Source of the DNA: Arthrobacter sp. StoSoilB22
GTDB lineage: Bacteria > Actinomycetota > Actinomycetes > Actinomycetales > Micrococcaceae
Reading direction: 5' to 3'
Length of the DNA: 64,000 bases
Assembly (NCBI RefSeq): GCF_019977315.1
Contig: NZ_AP024652.1
Location: forward strand, 1,488,001-1,552,000
A program made the position numbers and the translations under genes. The notes beneath the pieces are model-generated. The model made no database searches. It was not told the origin of the DNA and saw only the letters and a program-made list of their open reading frames with translations. Below, one piece after another: positions 9,088 through 17,942 of the stretch. The stretch's first letter is position 1, and every line of letters starts with the position of its first letter.

Positions 9088-10023
9088 ATGGTTCTCGGAG
9101 CCGCAAATTCACCGGTCCTGTCCTTCGACGTTGGCGGGACGGACATCAAGGCAGGTTTGGTGGACGCCAGGGGTGCTGTCCTGGGCATGCGCCGCGTCCC
9201 CACGCCGCTGGATCCGGCCAGCCCCGGCGAAGCTGTCCTGGACAGGCTTGCCGAGCTTAAAGCCGAGTTGGCCTCGGAGTTTCCCGAAGCCCCCGCCGAG
9301 GCAGCAGGCATCATTGTCCCCGGGATCGTGGACTCCGTGGCCGGAGTGGGTATCTACTCCGCCAACCTCGGATGGCGGAACTTCCCGTTCAAAGCCGAAG
9401 CCGAAAAGCGGCTCGGCATCCCCGTCGCATTCGACCACGATGTCCGTTCCGCTGCAGCTGTTGAACACAGCTTCGGCGGGTCCAAAGAGTTCAACGATGT
9501 TGTGGTGATGGTGGTAGGTACCGGCATCGCCGCAGCCGTGTTCTCCGGCGGCAAGGCTGTCACCGCCGGCGGTTTCGCCGGCGAACTCGGCCATGCCCAG
9601 GTACCGGACCCCGACGCCGCCCCCGGCGCCACCGGTTCCACCATCCTGGAAGCAGTAGGCTCGGCCGGCGCCATTGCCAAGCGGTACCACCGGGCATCGG
9701 GAAACCGGGTGAACGGTGCACGCGGGGTCCTGCTTAGGGCGAGCGCAGGAGACACAGTCGCTGCACGCGTTTGGGACGATGCCGTTGATGCCCTTGCTTT
9801 CACCATCTGCCAATGCGTGAACATCATTGGAACTGAAGCCGTGGTGATTGGCGGCGGACTCGCCGAAGCCGGCGACGAACTGCTGGAGCCGCTCCGCAAG
9901 CGGGTTGACGGGATCCTGGACTTTCAGCGTCGGCCCCAGCTCATCCGTGCCCAGCTGGGACAGGACGCAGGCTTGCTCGGTGCGGCCATGAACGCCAGGA
10001 CAGTGTTAGGAGGCGCACAATGA
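9088..10023 (+). CDS. ROK-family sugar kinase
   Basis: The protein (311 residues) has the ATP-binding DVGGTDIKAGLVD at residues 11-23, FDHDVRSAAAVEH near 114-126 and GELGH in the ROK signature. ROK kinases phosphorylate hexoses or N-acetylhexosamines at O6; by context GalNAc is the likely substrate. Oddly, the cysteine motif CxCGxxGC that normally binds zinc after GELGH is absent here; the segment reads VPDPDAAPGATGSTILEA. It is 10 bp after the SIS gene and overlaps the next start by 4 bp (ATGA), so translation is probably coupled. Confidence 0.82.
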   Translation: MVLGAANSPVLSFDVGGTDIKAGLVDARGAVLGMRRVPTPLDPASPGEAVLDRLAELKAELASEFPEAPAEAAGIIVPGIVDSVAGVGIYSANLGWRNFPFKAEAEKRLGIPVAFDHDVRSAAAVEHSFGGSKEFNDVVVMVVGTGIAAAVFSGGKAVTAGGFAGELGHAQVPDPDAAPGATGSTILEAVGSAGAIAKRYHRASGNRVNGARGVLLRASAGDTVAARVWDDAVDALAFTICQCVNIIGTEAVVIGGGLAEAGDELLEPLRKRVDGILDFQRRPQLIRAQLGQDAGLLGAAMNARTVLGGAQ

Positions 10024-10988
10024 AGCGAGCCAACGTGAACCGCATCATCACCGTCACTGCCAATCCGGCGATCGACATGACCTACACCGTCCACGGGATC
10101 ACCGAGGGCTCAAGCCACCGCGTGCCCACCCCTTTGAGCCGTGCCGGCGGCAAGGGGATCAACGTAGCCCGGGTCACCCACCAACTCGGATACCCCGTGC
10201 TCGCCATTGCACCCACCGGCGGTGCGGCGGGGCAGACCCTCGCAGCTGAACTATGGACCAGCGGAGTGCCGCACTCCCTGGTGGGAGTCGCCGCCGAGAC
10301 CCGCCGCAGCATCGCGCTGGTGGATACCGTCGCCGGGGAAACGTCCATTTTCAATGAGGAGGGACAAGCGCTCCTGCCGGACGATTGGCGCTCACTTCGG
10401 ATCGCCGTAGTTGAGGCGGTCAGCGGAAATAGAAACCTGCAGGCCTCCGTCCTGGTCGGTTCGGGAAGCCTGCCACCGGGCGCTCCCGCGGATTTCTACC
10501 CGGAACTGGTTCGCTTGGCCCACGACGCCGGTATCCCGGCCATCATCGACACCTCCGGTCCCGGGATCATCGCCGCAGCCAAAGCCGGCGCCGACATCCT
10601 CAAACCGAACCATCACGAGCTCGCTGAGGCGACGGGGGAGTCCAGCCTGGAAGCAGCCGCTCTGGCTCTGATCGATATGGGTGCCCGCACGGTCCTGGTC
10701 AGCGCCGGCGCGGACGGCATGCTCGCCTTCGACCACGCCGCCCCGGGCGGCTACTGGAGCGCACGGCTGCCCGAAGCGCTCAGTGGCAACCCCACAGGGG
10801 CGGGCGACGCCGGTGTGGCGGCTGCCGCCGTCGCACTCGCCGAAGGCGTTACCGAGCCCCGCGACATTCTTCGCCGTGCCACCGCATGGTCGGCCGCGGC
10901 CGTTCTCATGCCCGCCGCAGGCGAAATCTCACCGCGGTACCAGGAACTTCAAGAGCAATTGATCGTCACATGGAAGGAGACCCGGTGA
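10020..10988 (+). CDS. PfkB-family hexose-phosphate kinase (tagatose-6-phosphate or 1-phosphofructokinase type)
   Basis: A 322-residue ribokinase-fold kinase of the LacC/FruK subfamily: ITVTANPAIDMTY at the N-terminus, SRAGGKGINVAR near 40-51 (substrate contacts) and NPTGAGDAGVAAA near 257 (anion hole and catalytic Asp). In this operon the natural reaction is tagatose-6-phosphate + ATP to tagatose-1,6-bisphosphate, which the next gene would cleave. 1-phosphofructokinase activity is the alternative. The start overlaps the ROK stop as ATGA and its own stop overlaps the aldolase start as GTGA. Confidence 0.83.
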   Translation: MKRANVNRIITVTANPAIDMTYTVHGITEGSSHRVPTPLSRAGGKGINVARVTHQLGYPVLAIAPTGGAAGQTLAAELWTSGVPHSLVGVAAETRRSIALVDTVAGETSIFNEEGQALLPDDWRSLRIAVVEAVSGNRNLQASVLVGSGSLPPGAPADFYPELVRLAHDAGIPAIIDTSGPGIIAAAKAGADILKPNHHELAEATGESSLEAAALALIDMGARTVLVSAGADGMLAFDHAAPGGYWSARLPEALSGNPTGAGDAGVAAAAVALAEGVTEPRDILRRATAWSAAAVLMPAAGEISPRYQELQEQLIVTWKETR

Positions 10989-11824
10989 CCCTGGTCAATA
11001 CACGGGAACTCATGGACAGGGCCGCGTCAGCTGGCGCGGGCCAGGGCGCCTTCAACATCATTCACATCGAAACCGCCGAAGGCCTGGTGGCAGGGGCTGA
11101 GGCAGCCGGCGTGCCGTTGATCCTGCAGATTTCCGAGAACTGCGCCAAGTACCATGGCGGACTTGAGCCCATCGCATCGGCGGCACTGGCCATCGCCCGC
11201 TCAGCCGCTGTCCCTGTTGCCCTCCACCTGGACCACGCAGAATCCGAAGACCTTGCGCTGGCCGCTGTGGACCTCGGTTTCGGTTCCGTCATGTACGACG
11301 GCGCGCATCTGCCCTACGGTTCGAATGTAGAAGTCACGCGAAGGGTTGCCGCCTACGCCCACAAACGCGGTGTTTACGTAGAGGCCGAGCTGGGAAAAGT
11401 GGGTGGTAAAGACGGAGCACACGCTCCCGGTGTCAGAACAGACCCCGACGAAGCCCGGGCGTTCGTCGAGGCAACCGGCGTGGACGCCCTGGCCGTGGCG
11501 GTTGGCTCATCCCACGCCATGACCGAACGCAGTGCCGCCCTGGATCTGCACCTCATCACCAGGCTGAAGACAGCGGTGGGAAAACCACTGGTCCTCCACG
11601 GCTCATCCGGTGTGTCAGATGACATGCTCATAGCCGCTATCCGCGCGGGTATGACTAAGATCAACGTATCCACACATTTGAACGGGTTCTTTACCCGCGC
11701 CGTCCGTGAGTATCTCGATGCCAATCCTGCAGTGGTGGATTCCCGGAAATACATCAAGGCCGGCCGTGAAGCCCTTGTGCTGGAGTCTGCACGTATGCTG
11801 ACGCTGTTCGCTAAAGCGAATTAG
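10985..11824 (+). CDS. Class II fructose/tagatose-bisphosphate aldolase
   Basis: The GTG at 10985, preceded by GGAAGGAG, gives 279 residues, the usual GatY/KbaY length. Zinc and substrate residues are seen in PVALHLDHAESED, YVEAELGKVGG, AVGSSHAMTE and LVLHGSSGVSD, followed by KINVSTHLNGFF. It should split tagatose-1,6-bisphosphate (or the fructose isomer) into dihydroxyacetone phosphate and glyceraldehyde-3-phosphate, the last step of the locus. The open frame could be extended upstream in frame to 10886, but that overlaps the kinase and lacks a ribosome site. Confidence 0.88.
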   Translation: MTLVNTRELMDRAASAGAGQGAFNIIHIETAEGLVAGAEAAGVPLILQISENCAKYHGGLEPIASAALAIARSAAVPVALHLDHAESEDLALAAVDLGFGSVMYDGAHLPYGSNVEVTRRVAAYAHKRGVYVEAELGKVGGKDGAHAPGVRTDPDEARAFVEATGVDALAVAVGSSHAMTERSAALDLHLITRLKTAVGKPLVLHGSSGVSDDMLIAAIRAGMTKINVSTHLNGFFTRAVREYLDANPAVVDSRKYIKAGREALVLESARMLTLFAKAN

Positions 11825-11848
11825 CGCCGAACCCGCGAAAGGCTTGTC

Positions 11849-12640
11849 ATGACCCGCACCGATCGGCTGACTGCCATACTCGACCTCCTGGCCGAGTCCG
11901 GCCACGTGGAAGTCGAGGACATCGTGACCCGCCTGGGCGTGTCACCTGCCACGGCCCGTAGGGATCTTGACAGCCTGGCCAAGCAGCGGCTGCTGAGCCG
12001 CACCCGCGGCGGTGCAACCACCGGGTCCGTCGCCTACGACCTTCCCGGCCGGTACAACCGGGACGACCACGCCGAGGCCAAGCAGGAGATTGCTTTGGCC
12101 GCTTCAGCGTTGATCCGTCCCGGTGCAGTCATTGGCCTCAGCGGCGGTACCACCAACACGGCATTGGCTCAGGTGCTCTCCACACGGGAAGACCTCAACG
12201 CGCCATCCCACACACCCACCCTTACCGTGGTCACCAATGCGATCAACATCGCCTCACAGTTGGCTGTCCGGCCGAACATCAAAATCATGGTCACCGGTGG
12301 GATCCTCAATCCGCGCTCCTATGAACTGGTGGGTCCGTACACGGACGTCATCATGCAGAAAGTTGCCCTGGATATTGCCTTCATTGGCGTCAACGGCGTG
12401 GACCCGGATCTCGGCCCCACCATTACGGACGAAGGCGAAGCCATGGTCAACACCGTGATGGCACGCCGGGCAACAGAGTCCTATGTGGTGGCCGATTCCT
12501 CAAAAGTGGGCCGCCGTTCCTTCGCCGCCATGGCCGGCTACGATTTTAGGCACCTCATCACGGACTCCGGCATCAGCGCCGAAAACAAAGCGGCGTTTGA
12601 AGCCAAGGGAACGGAAGTCATCGTCGCGCCAGCCAGCTGA
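11849..12640 (+). CDS. DeoR/GlpR-family transcriptional regulator
   Basis: The 263-residue protein has an N-terminal DeoR helix-turn-helix (RLTAILDLLAESGHVEVEDI then LGVSPATARRDLDSLAKQRLL, residues 5-51) and a C-terminal DeoRC sugar-phosphate sensor (SGGTTNTALAQ near 98, VTNAINIASQL, FIGVNGVD, EAMVNTVMARRA). Such proteins repress sugar operons until a phosphorylated sugar binds. It ends the O-glycan operon 24 bp after the aldolase and is the likely regulator of both divergent promoters around 8.1 kb. Confidence 0.88.
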   Translation: MTRTDRLTAILDLLAESGHVEVEDIVTRLGVSPATARRDLDSLAKQRLLSRTRGGATTGSVAYDLPGRYNRDDHAEAKQEIALAASALIRPGAVIGLSGGTTNTALAQVLSTREDLNAPSHTPTLTVVTNAINIASQLAVRPNIKIMVTGGILNPRSYELVGPYTDVIMQKVALDIAFIGVNGVDPDLGPTITDEGEAMVNTVMARRATESYVVADSSKVGRRSFAAMAGYDFRHLITDSGISAENKAAFEAKGTEVIVAPAS

Positions 12641-12660
12641 TATTTGGCCGTAAGGAGAAG

Positions 12661-13353
12661 CTAGAAGCGCATCCTTGGTGCGTGCAGGACCGAGTCGTCT
12701 ACCTCCCTGGGCACCCACTGGCTGAACGGTATATCCAGGCTGTACTGGTCGTCGTCGTTCTTTATCAAGGTGCGTAGCTCGGCGTTGTCCGGGTTGTTGA
12801 GCGATTCGAAGTATTCCACGGTCCAGTGGAACCATCGCATGCAGAACAGGCGCATGGTCAGCCCGTGAGTCACCAGGAGGGTGTTGGGGGCGTACGTAGG
12901 CTTCTGCCAGTGCCGGTACAGCGTCTCCATGAACGATGACACCCGGTCGCACACATCCGAGCCGGACTCGCCCTCGCGGAACCGGTAGAAGAAGTGGCCG
13001 TAGAGGTTGCGCAGTTCCTTTTGGTCCTCGATCTCCCCGGCGATTTGAAAGTTTGCCCAGTCCTGTTCGCGAAGCCTGGGTTCCTCTATGACCCTCTCCA
13101 CCAGGGAGCCGAGGTTCATGGCTTCAAGGGTCTGATAGGCACGCAGGTAGGGGGAGACGTAGACGCAGACCTGCTCACCATCGAGCTTTCGGCGCAGGTG
13201 TTCCCCGGCGATCCTCGCCTGCTCCACGCCTAGGTCCGTCAGCGGGATGCGGTAGTCCGGCACACGGTTGTAGATGGAGGTGTCGGCATTAGCGGCAGAC
13301 TGTCCATGCCGGATCATGAAGATTCTCTCAGGGGCGCCCATCCCACCAAGCAT
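12661..13353 (-). CDS. Histidine phosphatase (phosphoglycerate-mutase-like) protein
   Basis: The RHGQSAANA motif (residues 15-23, catalytic His) and the downstream VTHGLTMRLF (second His) mark the histidine phosphatase superfamily; 230 residues is close to family length. The acid residue is expected in EPRLREQDWANF. Substrate unknown; it could be a phosphatase of a sugar phosphate or nucleotide rather than a mutase. It converges on the DeoR gene with a 20-bp gap. An internal Met at 13341 is an alternative start. Confidence 0.85.
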   Translation of the reverse strand: MLGGMGAPERIFMIRHGQSAANADTSIYNRVPDYRIPLTDLGVEQARIAGEHLRRKLDGEQVCVYVSPYLRAYQTLEAMNLGSLVERVIEEPRLREQDWANFQIAGEIEDQKELRNLYGHFFYRFREGESGSDVCDRVSSFMETLYRHWQKPTYAPNTLLVTHGLTMRLFCMRWFHWTVEYFESLNNPDNAELRTLIKNDDDQYSLDIPFSQWVPREVDDSVLHAPRMRF

Positions 13354-13430
13354 AGGGTGGCTGCCGTGCCAGGTCCGGCAAGGTGCGCTGTTCCCGGCAA
13401 AGTGGCAGGGAGTAAGGGCAAGATAGGAAC

Positions 13431-14204
13431 ATGTTCCTTGCTTCCCGTCGACGGCTGCGAGCCGAAGTACTTATTGTGCTGGGTTTGTCCCTGGGCCAGT
13501 CGGCCGTTTACTCCGTAGTGCAGCTGCTGGACAAAATGTCCCGGGCACCGTTGGCAGATGCCACATCAACGCTGAACCGCTCCCAGAGCACGCGCGAGTA
13601 CTTTGACCTCACGTACCAACTCCTGGACATCGTGTTCGCTCTGGTGCCGGTGGCCTTGGTGTTCTACTTTCTATCCACCCACGCACCCGGACACAAGGAC
13701 GGTGGCGGTGGCTCAGCGTTCGCACGGCTCGGCTTCAACTTTGCCCGTCCCGGCAAGGACCTTCTTCAGGGTCTTGGCCTGGCGGCTGTGATTGGAATCC
13801 CCTCGCTCGGCCTGTACGCCGCCGGCCGCGCCCTGGGCATCACCACGGCGATTGTGCCCAGCGGCCTGGACGCCTATTGGTGGACGGTGCCAGTGCTGAT
13901 CCTCTCGGCCATGCGCCACGCGATCGTGGAAGAAGTGATCGTGGTGGGCTACCTCATGGACCGTTTTGGCAAGTTCGGATGGAGCATGCCGGTAGCCATT
14001 GTGGTCAGTGCCCTCCTGCGGGGGAGCTACCACCTGTACCAGGGTTTTGGGCCGTTCATCGGCAACGTGGTCATGGGGTTGGTGTTCGCGTGGATCTATA
14101 CCAAGACCAAGCGGGTCATGCCCTTGGTGATTGCCCACGCATTGCTGGACATCGTAGCGTTCGTAGGTTTCAGCCTGTTCGGCAAGGCTATAGGCCTCGG
14201 TTAG
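13431..14204 (+). CDS. CPBP-family intramembrane metalloprotease-like protein
   Basis: A 257-residue membrane protein with about six to seven hydrophobic segments and the CPBP/Abi signature in its C-terminal half: AIVEEVIVVGYL (glutamate pair, motif 1), LLRGSYHLYQG (His, motif 2) and VIAHALLDIVAF (motif 3). The usual Arg of EExxxR is replaced by Val. Family members are Rce1-like proteases or have immunity and scaffold roles. It stands alone between convergent or divergent neighbours and ends before a strong hairpin. Confidence 0.82.
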   Translation: MFLASRRRLRAEVLIVLGLSLGQSAVYSVVQLLDKMSRAPLADATSTLNRSQSTREYFDLTYQLLDIVFALVPVALVFYFLSTHAPGHKDGGGGSAFARLGFNFARPGKDLLQGLGLAAVIGIPSLGLYAAGRALGITTAIVPSGLDAYWWTVPVLILSAMRHAIVEEVIVVGYLMDRFGKFGWSMPVAIVVSALLRGSYHLYQGFGPFIGNVVMGLVFAWIYTKTKRVMPLVIAHALLDIVAFVGFSLFGKAIGLG

Positions 14205-14221
14205 AGCGCACGTTAAAGGTA

Positions 14222-14273
14222 TTCGGCCGCCATCGCTGGGTGACGTCATTGGCACCCGCTGATGGCGGCCGAA
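14222..14273. terminator. Bidirectional terminator
   Basis: TTCGGCCGCCATC (14222-14234) pairs with GATGGCGGCCGAA (14261-14273); GGGTG/CACCC can extend pairing inside the loop. It lies between two convergent genes. There is no long U run. Confidence 0.75.
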
Positions 14274-14290
14274 GTTTGGATGGAACTGCT

Positions 14291-14929
14291 TTAGATGGTG
14301 ACGGCTCCAGTAGCGGTTTCGAAAGTGACAGCCAGGATGCCGGGGGTGCCGTGCGGTGCCATCCACTGGACTGCGACATCCTCAAGCGGCTTTTCCACCG
14401 GCTCACCCAACCACTCGGTGACGCGTTCAGCCGAGCCCGCAATGGTGAGGCTGGACATCTTGACGTCGCTCTCGTAAATCCTGGACGGGTGAAGTGAGGG
14501 GTCGCCCTCCCACTTGAGCAGGTACGGCACCTGGGGATCGGCGATCAAGCCGAGGATACCAATCTGCTGCCACACCAATTCGCGGCCGTCAGGGAACTTG
14601 CGGTTGCCGGGAACGGCGGAGCGGCCAAGGCGGTCCTCGAACGGGGCGAGGTCATCAACGGCGACGCACCAGCCCATCCAACCTCCACCGGCAGCCGACC
14701 GTGCACGGACGGCTTGGCCAAAGGGTGCTTTGTCGGAAGCAGGGTGGTCCAGGACCTCCACAACTTCCAGGTATTTGTTATCCGCGAGGGGAATGATCAT
14801 GTTCCGGGTACCGAAGCGCGGGTGCACTCCGCCCCGGACAGCGTCCACTCCCAATGCCGCGGAAATTCGTTCGGTAGTGGCCAAAAGGCCATCTCGTTCA
14901 CAGGCGTAAGAGACGTGATCCATGCGCAT
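14291..14929 (-). CDS. Glyoxalase-like (VOC fold) domain protein
   Basis: From the ATG at 14929 (MRMDHVSYACERDGL) the protein is 212 residues. It begins with a VOC-type strand (DHVSYAC), continues with a GVHPRFGTRNMIIPL and KYLEVVEVLDHP segment typical of the Glyoxalase_3 group, and ends with a second half-domain (TPGILAVTFETATGAV). Metal-dependent lyase, dioxygenase or resistance functions are possible; none can be chosen. The frame is open upstream to 15058, but that would run into the metY promoter region, so the internal start is preferred. Confidence 0.75.
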   Translation of the reverse strand: MRMDHVSYACERDGLLATTERISAALGVDAVRGGVHPRFGTRNMIIPLADNKYLEVVEVLDHPASDKAPFGQAVRARSAAGGGWMGWCVAVDDLAPFEDRLGRSAVPGNRKFPDGRELVWQQIGILGLIADPQVPYLLKWEGDPSLHPSRIYESDVKMSSLTIAGSAERVTEWLGEPVEKPLEDVAVQWMAPHGTPGILAVTFETATGAVTI

Positions 14930-15154
14930 GGCTTCATCTTGGCACTTTGTGATCAGTGTCTCAGCTAAGTCAAGCCTAACTAAGGTGGGATCTGTGTAAC
15001 TTTCGCTATGGGCGTCATGCGAGGACGCGAAGAGACCGAAAGATTCCATCGGCGTCATAAAGCTGTTCTGACTTCCGGACAGTTCCTAGACTGGCCCCAG
15101 TTCAGCTGCACCACACTGCTTGCCAAACCCATGCGTCACGAACAGGAGAACTCC

Positions 15155-16471
15155 ATGTCCCAAGGATGGTCTTTCGAAACCCGCCAAATCCACGCAGGCC
15201 AGGAGCCGGACTCAGCCACCGGAGCGCGCTCGCTTCCCATCTACCAGACCACGTCCTTCGTGTTCCCCAGTGCCGAGAGCGCTGCCAACCGCTTCGCCCT
15301 GGCGGAGCTCGCACCCATCTACACCCGGATCGGCAACCCGACGCAGGATGCCGTGGAGCAGCGGATCGCGAGCCTGGAAGGTGGCCTGGGAGCACTCCTG
15401 CTTAGCTCAGGACAAGCCGCGGAGACGTTCGCCATCCTGAACATCGCTGAGGCCGGCGACCACATCGTGGCGAGCCCCAGTCTGTACGGCGGCACCTACA
15501 ACTTGCTTGCACACACTCTGAAGAAATTCGGCATCTCAGTCACCTTCGTGGAGGACCCGGACAACCTGGATCAGTGGCGTGACGCCGTCCAGCCGAACAC
15601 CAAGCTGTTCTTCGGCGAGGTTGTCTCCAACCCTCGGCAGGACGTGCTGGACATCGAGGGCATCGCACGCGTCGCCCACGAGGCCGGCGTGCCCCTGATC
15701 GTGGACAACACCCTGTCAACGCCGTACCTCATTCGTCCCATCGAGTGGGGCGCTGACATTGTGGTCCACTCGGCAACCAAGTATCTGGGCGGTCACGGTT
15801 CCGCAATTGCCGGTGTGATTGTGGACTCCGGCAACTTTGACTTCGGCAAGGACCCGGAACGCTTCCCCGGCTTCAACACCCCGGACCCCAGCTACAACGG
15901 GCTGGTTTACGCCAGGGACCTCGGCAAGGACGGTGCGTTGGGTGCCAACCTCTCCTACATCCTCAAGGCCCGCGTCCAGTTGCTTCGTGATCTCGGCTCG
16001 GCCGTGTCTCCGTTCAACGCCTTCCTCATTGCCCAGGGGTTGGAGACCTTGAGCCTGCGCGTGGAGCGTCACGTAGCGAACGCCACCAAGGTAGCTGAGT
16101 GGCTTGAAAGCCACGACGACGTCGAATCGGTCGCCTACGCGGGCCTGCCATCCAGCCCGTGGTATGACCGTGGCCGGAAGTACGGACCCAAGGGCACGGG
16201 GGCAATCGTTGCCTTCAACATCAAGGGTGGCGTGGAAGCGGGCAAGCGTTTTGTGGATGGTCTGGAACTGCACTCGCACGTTGCCAACATAGGTGACGTC
16301 CGCTCGCTGGTCATCCACCCGGCGTCGACGACGCACAGTCAGCTGACCGCGGAGCAGCAACTTGTTGCCGGCGTCAACCCGGGCCTGGTGCGCTTGTCCG
16401 TCGGTATCGAGCACGTAGATGACATCATCGCGGACCTCGAAGCCGGATTCCGGGCTGCCAAGGGCGCCTGA
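15155..16471 (+). CDS. metY: O-acetylhomoserine sulfhydrylase (aminocarboxypropyltransferase)
   Basis: The enzyme makes homocysteine from O-acetylhomoserine and sulfide. ATG at 15155 follows CAGGAG; it gives 438 residues. Features: TRQIHAGQEPDSATGARSLP at the N-terminus, YTRIGNPTQ, SSGQAAETFAILNIA, DNTLSTPYLIRP and the PLP lysine in VHSATKYLGGHG near residue 210, with the RSLVIHPASTTHSQL tail of the family. It precedes metX, which supplies its substrate. TTCCTAGACT at 15084-15093 supplies a -10-like TAGACT also found before the metX leader. Confidence 0.93.
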   Translation: MSQGWSFETRQIHAGQEPDSATGARSLPIYQTTSFVFPSAESAANRFALAELAPIYTRIGNPTQDAVEQRIASLEGGLGALLLSSGQAAETFAILNIAEAGDHIVASPSLYGGTYNLLAHTLKKFGISVTFVEDPDNLDQWRDAVQPNTKLFFGEVVSNPRQDVLDIEGIARVAHEAGVPLIVDNTLSTPYLIRPIEWGADIVVHSATKYLGGHGSAIAGVIVDSGNFDFGKDPERFPGFNTPDPSYNGLVYARDLGKDGALGANLSYILKARVQLLRDLGSAVSPFNAFLIAQGLETLSLRVERHVANATKVAEWLESHDDVESVAYAGLPSSPWYDRGRKYGPKGTGAIVAFNIKGGVEAGKRFVDGLELHSHVANIGDVRSLVIHPASTTHSQLTAEQQLVAGVNPGLVRLSVGIEHVDDIIADLEAGFRAAKGA

Positions 16472-16618
16472 CGCCCACGGCCCAACGCACCAGACCGACT
16501 GCCGCCCGCGCCGACGAAAATTCGCCGGGCGGCAGCGGCGGGTGCTCGTAGGCGAACGAAATGACCTTTGACCGTCACACTGTTGTCACATTCTTCGCCA
16601 GAACCCCCCTGTGTTTCC

Positions 16619-16766
16619 TAGACTCTTCGTATTAGGTCATGAGTGCCAGCACACAGCCCCGGCTTGCTGGCCGGCAACCCTCCTCCGCGGTGGGGTGCCC
16701 CGGGTGAAGACCTGGCCTGTTCGCACGCAAGGCGACGGGCAAGCGCGAGGTTAAGGTGTCAAAGGA
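16619..16766 (+). promoter_or_regulatory. SAM-IV riboswitch with its promoter, leader of metX
   Basis: The leader shows the SAM-IV pattern found in actinobacteria: a P1 helix AGGTC (16634-16638) with GACCT (16709-16713), the GAGTGCCAGC/GCTGGCCGGCAACCC core, the CCGCGGTGGGGTGCCCCGG stem-loop at 16685-16704, and a downstream arm around 16715-16745. A -10-like TAGACT (16619-16624) would start transcription just before it. There is no terminator hairpin between the aptamer and the metX ATG at 16767, so translational control seems likelier. SAM should switch metX off. Confidence 0.88.
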
Positions 16767-17888
16767 ATGACCATTACTGCTACAGCCCTTCCAAAATCCG
16801 GAGAAGAAGACGGAACCGTCAAGTACGCCGGCATCGGCCCACTGGAACTTGAAGCCGGCGGATTCCTCCCCGACGTCGTACTCGCCTATGAGACCTGGGG
16901 GCAGCTGAACGCGGATGCCTCCAACGCGGTGCTCATCCAGCACGCACTCACCGGCAGTACGCACGTAGCCCGCGGAGCCACGGACGAGGAAGGATGGTGG
17001 GAGCAACTCGTTGGTCCGGGTGCCACCATCGACACCAACAAGTTCTTTGTCATCTCCATCAACATCGTGGGCGGCTGTTACGGCAGCACCGGTCCATCAT
17101 CCGAAGCCCCGGATGGACGCCCGTGGGGCTCGCGATTCCCGCTGGTCACCCTGCGCGACAGCACAGAGGCAGAGTCGCGCCTCGCCGATACCCTGGGAAT
17201 CGACGCCTGGCACGCCGTATTGGGCGGATCCATGGGCGGCGCACGCGCCCTTGAGTGGGCTGTGACATACCCCCATCGGGTCAAACGCTGCGCAGTCATC
17301 GCAGTAGGCGCCTACAGCACGGCCGAGCAGATTGCTTTTGCCCAAGCACAAACCCTGGCCATCAGGCAGGACCCGAATTTCAACAACGGCGACTACTACG
17401 GTGGCCCCGCGCCTGAGCACGGTTTGGCTTTGGCCCGGCGCATCGCCCACATCACCTACCGCTCGGCACTGGAGCTGGACGTCCGCTTTGGCCGGCAAGC
17501 CCAGCACCAGGAGACTCCGCTCGCCGCCGCAGCATTGGGCGAGCGGGGCCGGTATCAGGTGGAAAGCTACCTGGACCACCAAGGAACCAAACTGGTCCGC
17601 CGCTTTGACGCCAACAGCTACATCGCCATCACCGAGGCACTGATGTCCCACGACGTCACCAGGGGGCGCGGATCGTTGGAAGCGGCGCTTTCGGGTGCCA
17701 CGGCGGAGTTCTTCGTGGCGGCTGTGGACAGTGACAGGCTCTACTTCCCGGCCCAGTCCCGGGAACTGGCCGCTGCGCTGCCTGGCGAGGTGCCGGTCCA
17801 CGTCATTGAAGCGCCGATCGGCCATGATGGCTTCCTCACCGAAATCGGCCAGCTCTCAGCCCAGCTCCGCGAAGCGTTTTTCGCCTAA
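16767..17888 (+). CDS. metX: Homoserine O-acetyltransferase
   Basis: MetX transfers acetyl from acetyl-CoA to homoserine, the entry to methionine synthesis. The 373-residue alpha/beta hydrolase has LIQHALTGSTHVA near residue 53, the nucleophile elbow GGSMGGARALEW near 155, the acid in VDSDRLYFP near 320 and the catalytic His in IGHDGFLTE near 352, with the NPNFNNGDYY-like segment DPNFNNGDYYGG. It is located 296 bp after metY and behind a SAM-IV riboswitch. Confidence 0.95.
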   Translation: MTITATALPKSGEEDGTVKYAGIGPLELEAGGFLPDVVLAYETWGQLNADASNAVLIQHALTGSTHVARGATDEEGWWEQLVGPGATIDTNKFFVISINIVGGCYGSTGPSSEAPDGRPWGSRFPLVTLRDSTEAESRLADTLGIDAWHAVLGGSMGGARALEWAVTYPHRVKRCAVIAVGAYSTAEQIAFAQAQTLAIRQDPNFNNGDYYGGPAPEHGLALARRIAHITYRSALELDVRFGRQAQHQETPLAAAALGERGRYQVESYLDHQGTKLVRRFDANSYIAITEALMSHDVTRGRGSLEAALSGATAEFFVAAVDSDRLYFPAQSRELAAALPGEVPVHVIEAPIGHDGFLTEIGQLSAQLREAFFA

Positions 17889-17942
17889 ACGCTGGTGTGC
17901 TGACCCTGCTTAAACGGCAAGGAACGTCCGATGCCAGGCAGT

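Noticed and set aside
14975..15154. Second SAM riboswitch before metY
   Set aside because: The leader lacks the SAM-IV core and any P1/P2 pattern; only a short ACTGG-CC-CCAGT palindrome and a -10-like TAGACT are present.
16643..16852. Short plus-strand frame in the metX leader
   Set aside because: It lies on the SAM-IV aptamer and overlaps the metX start; the RNA structure explains the sequence.
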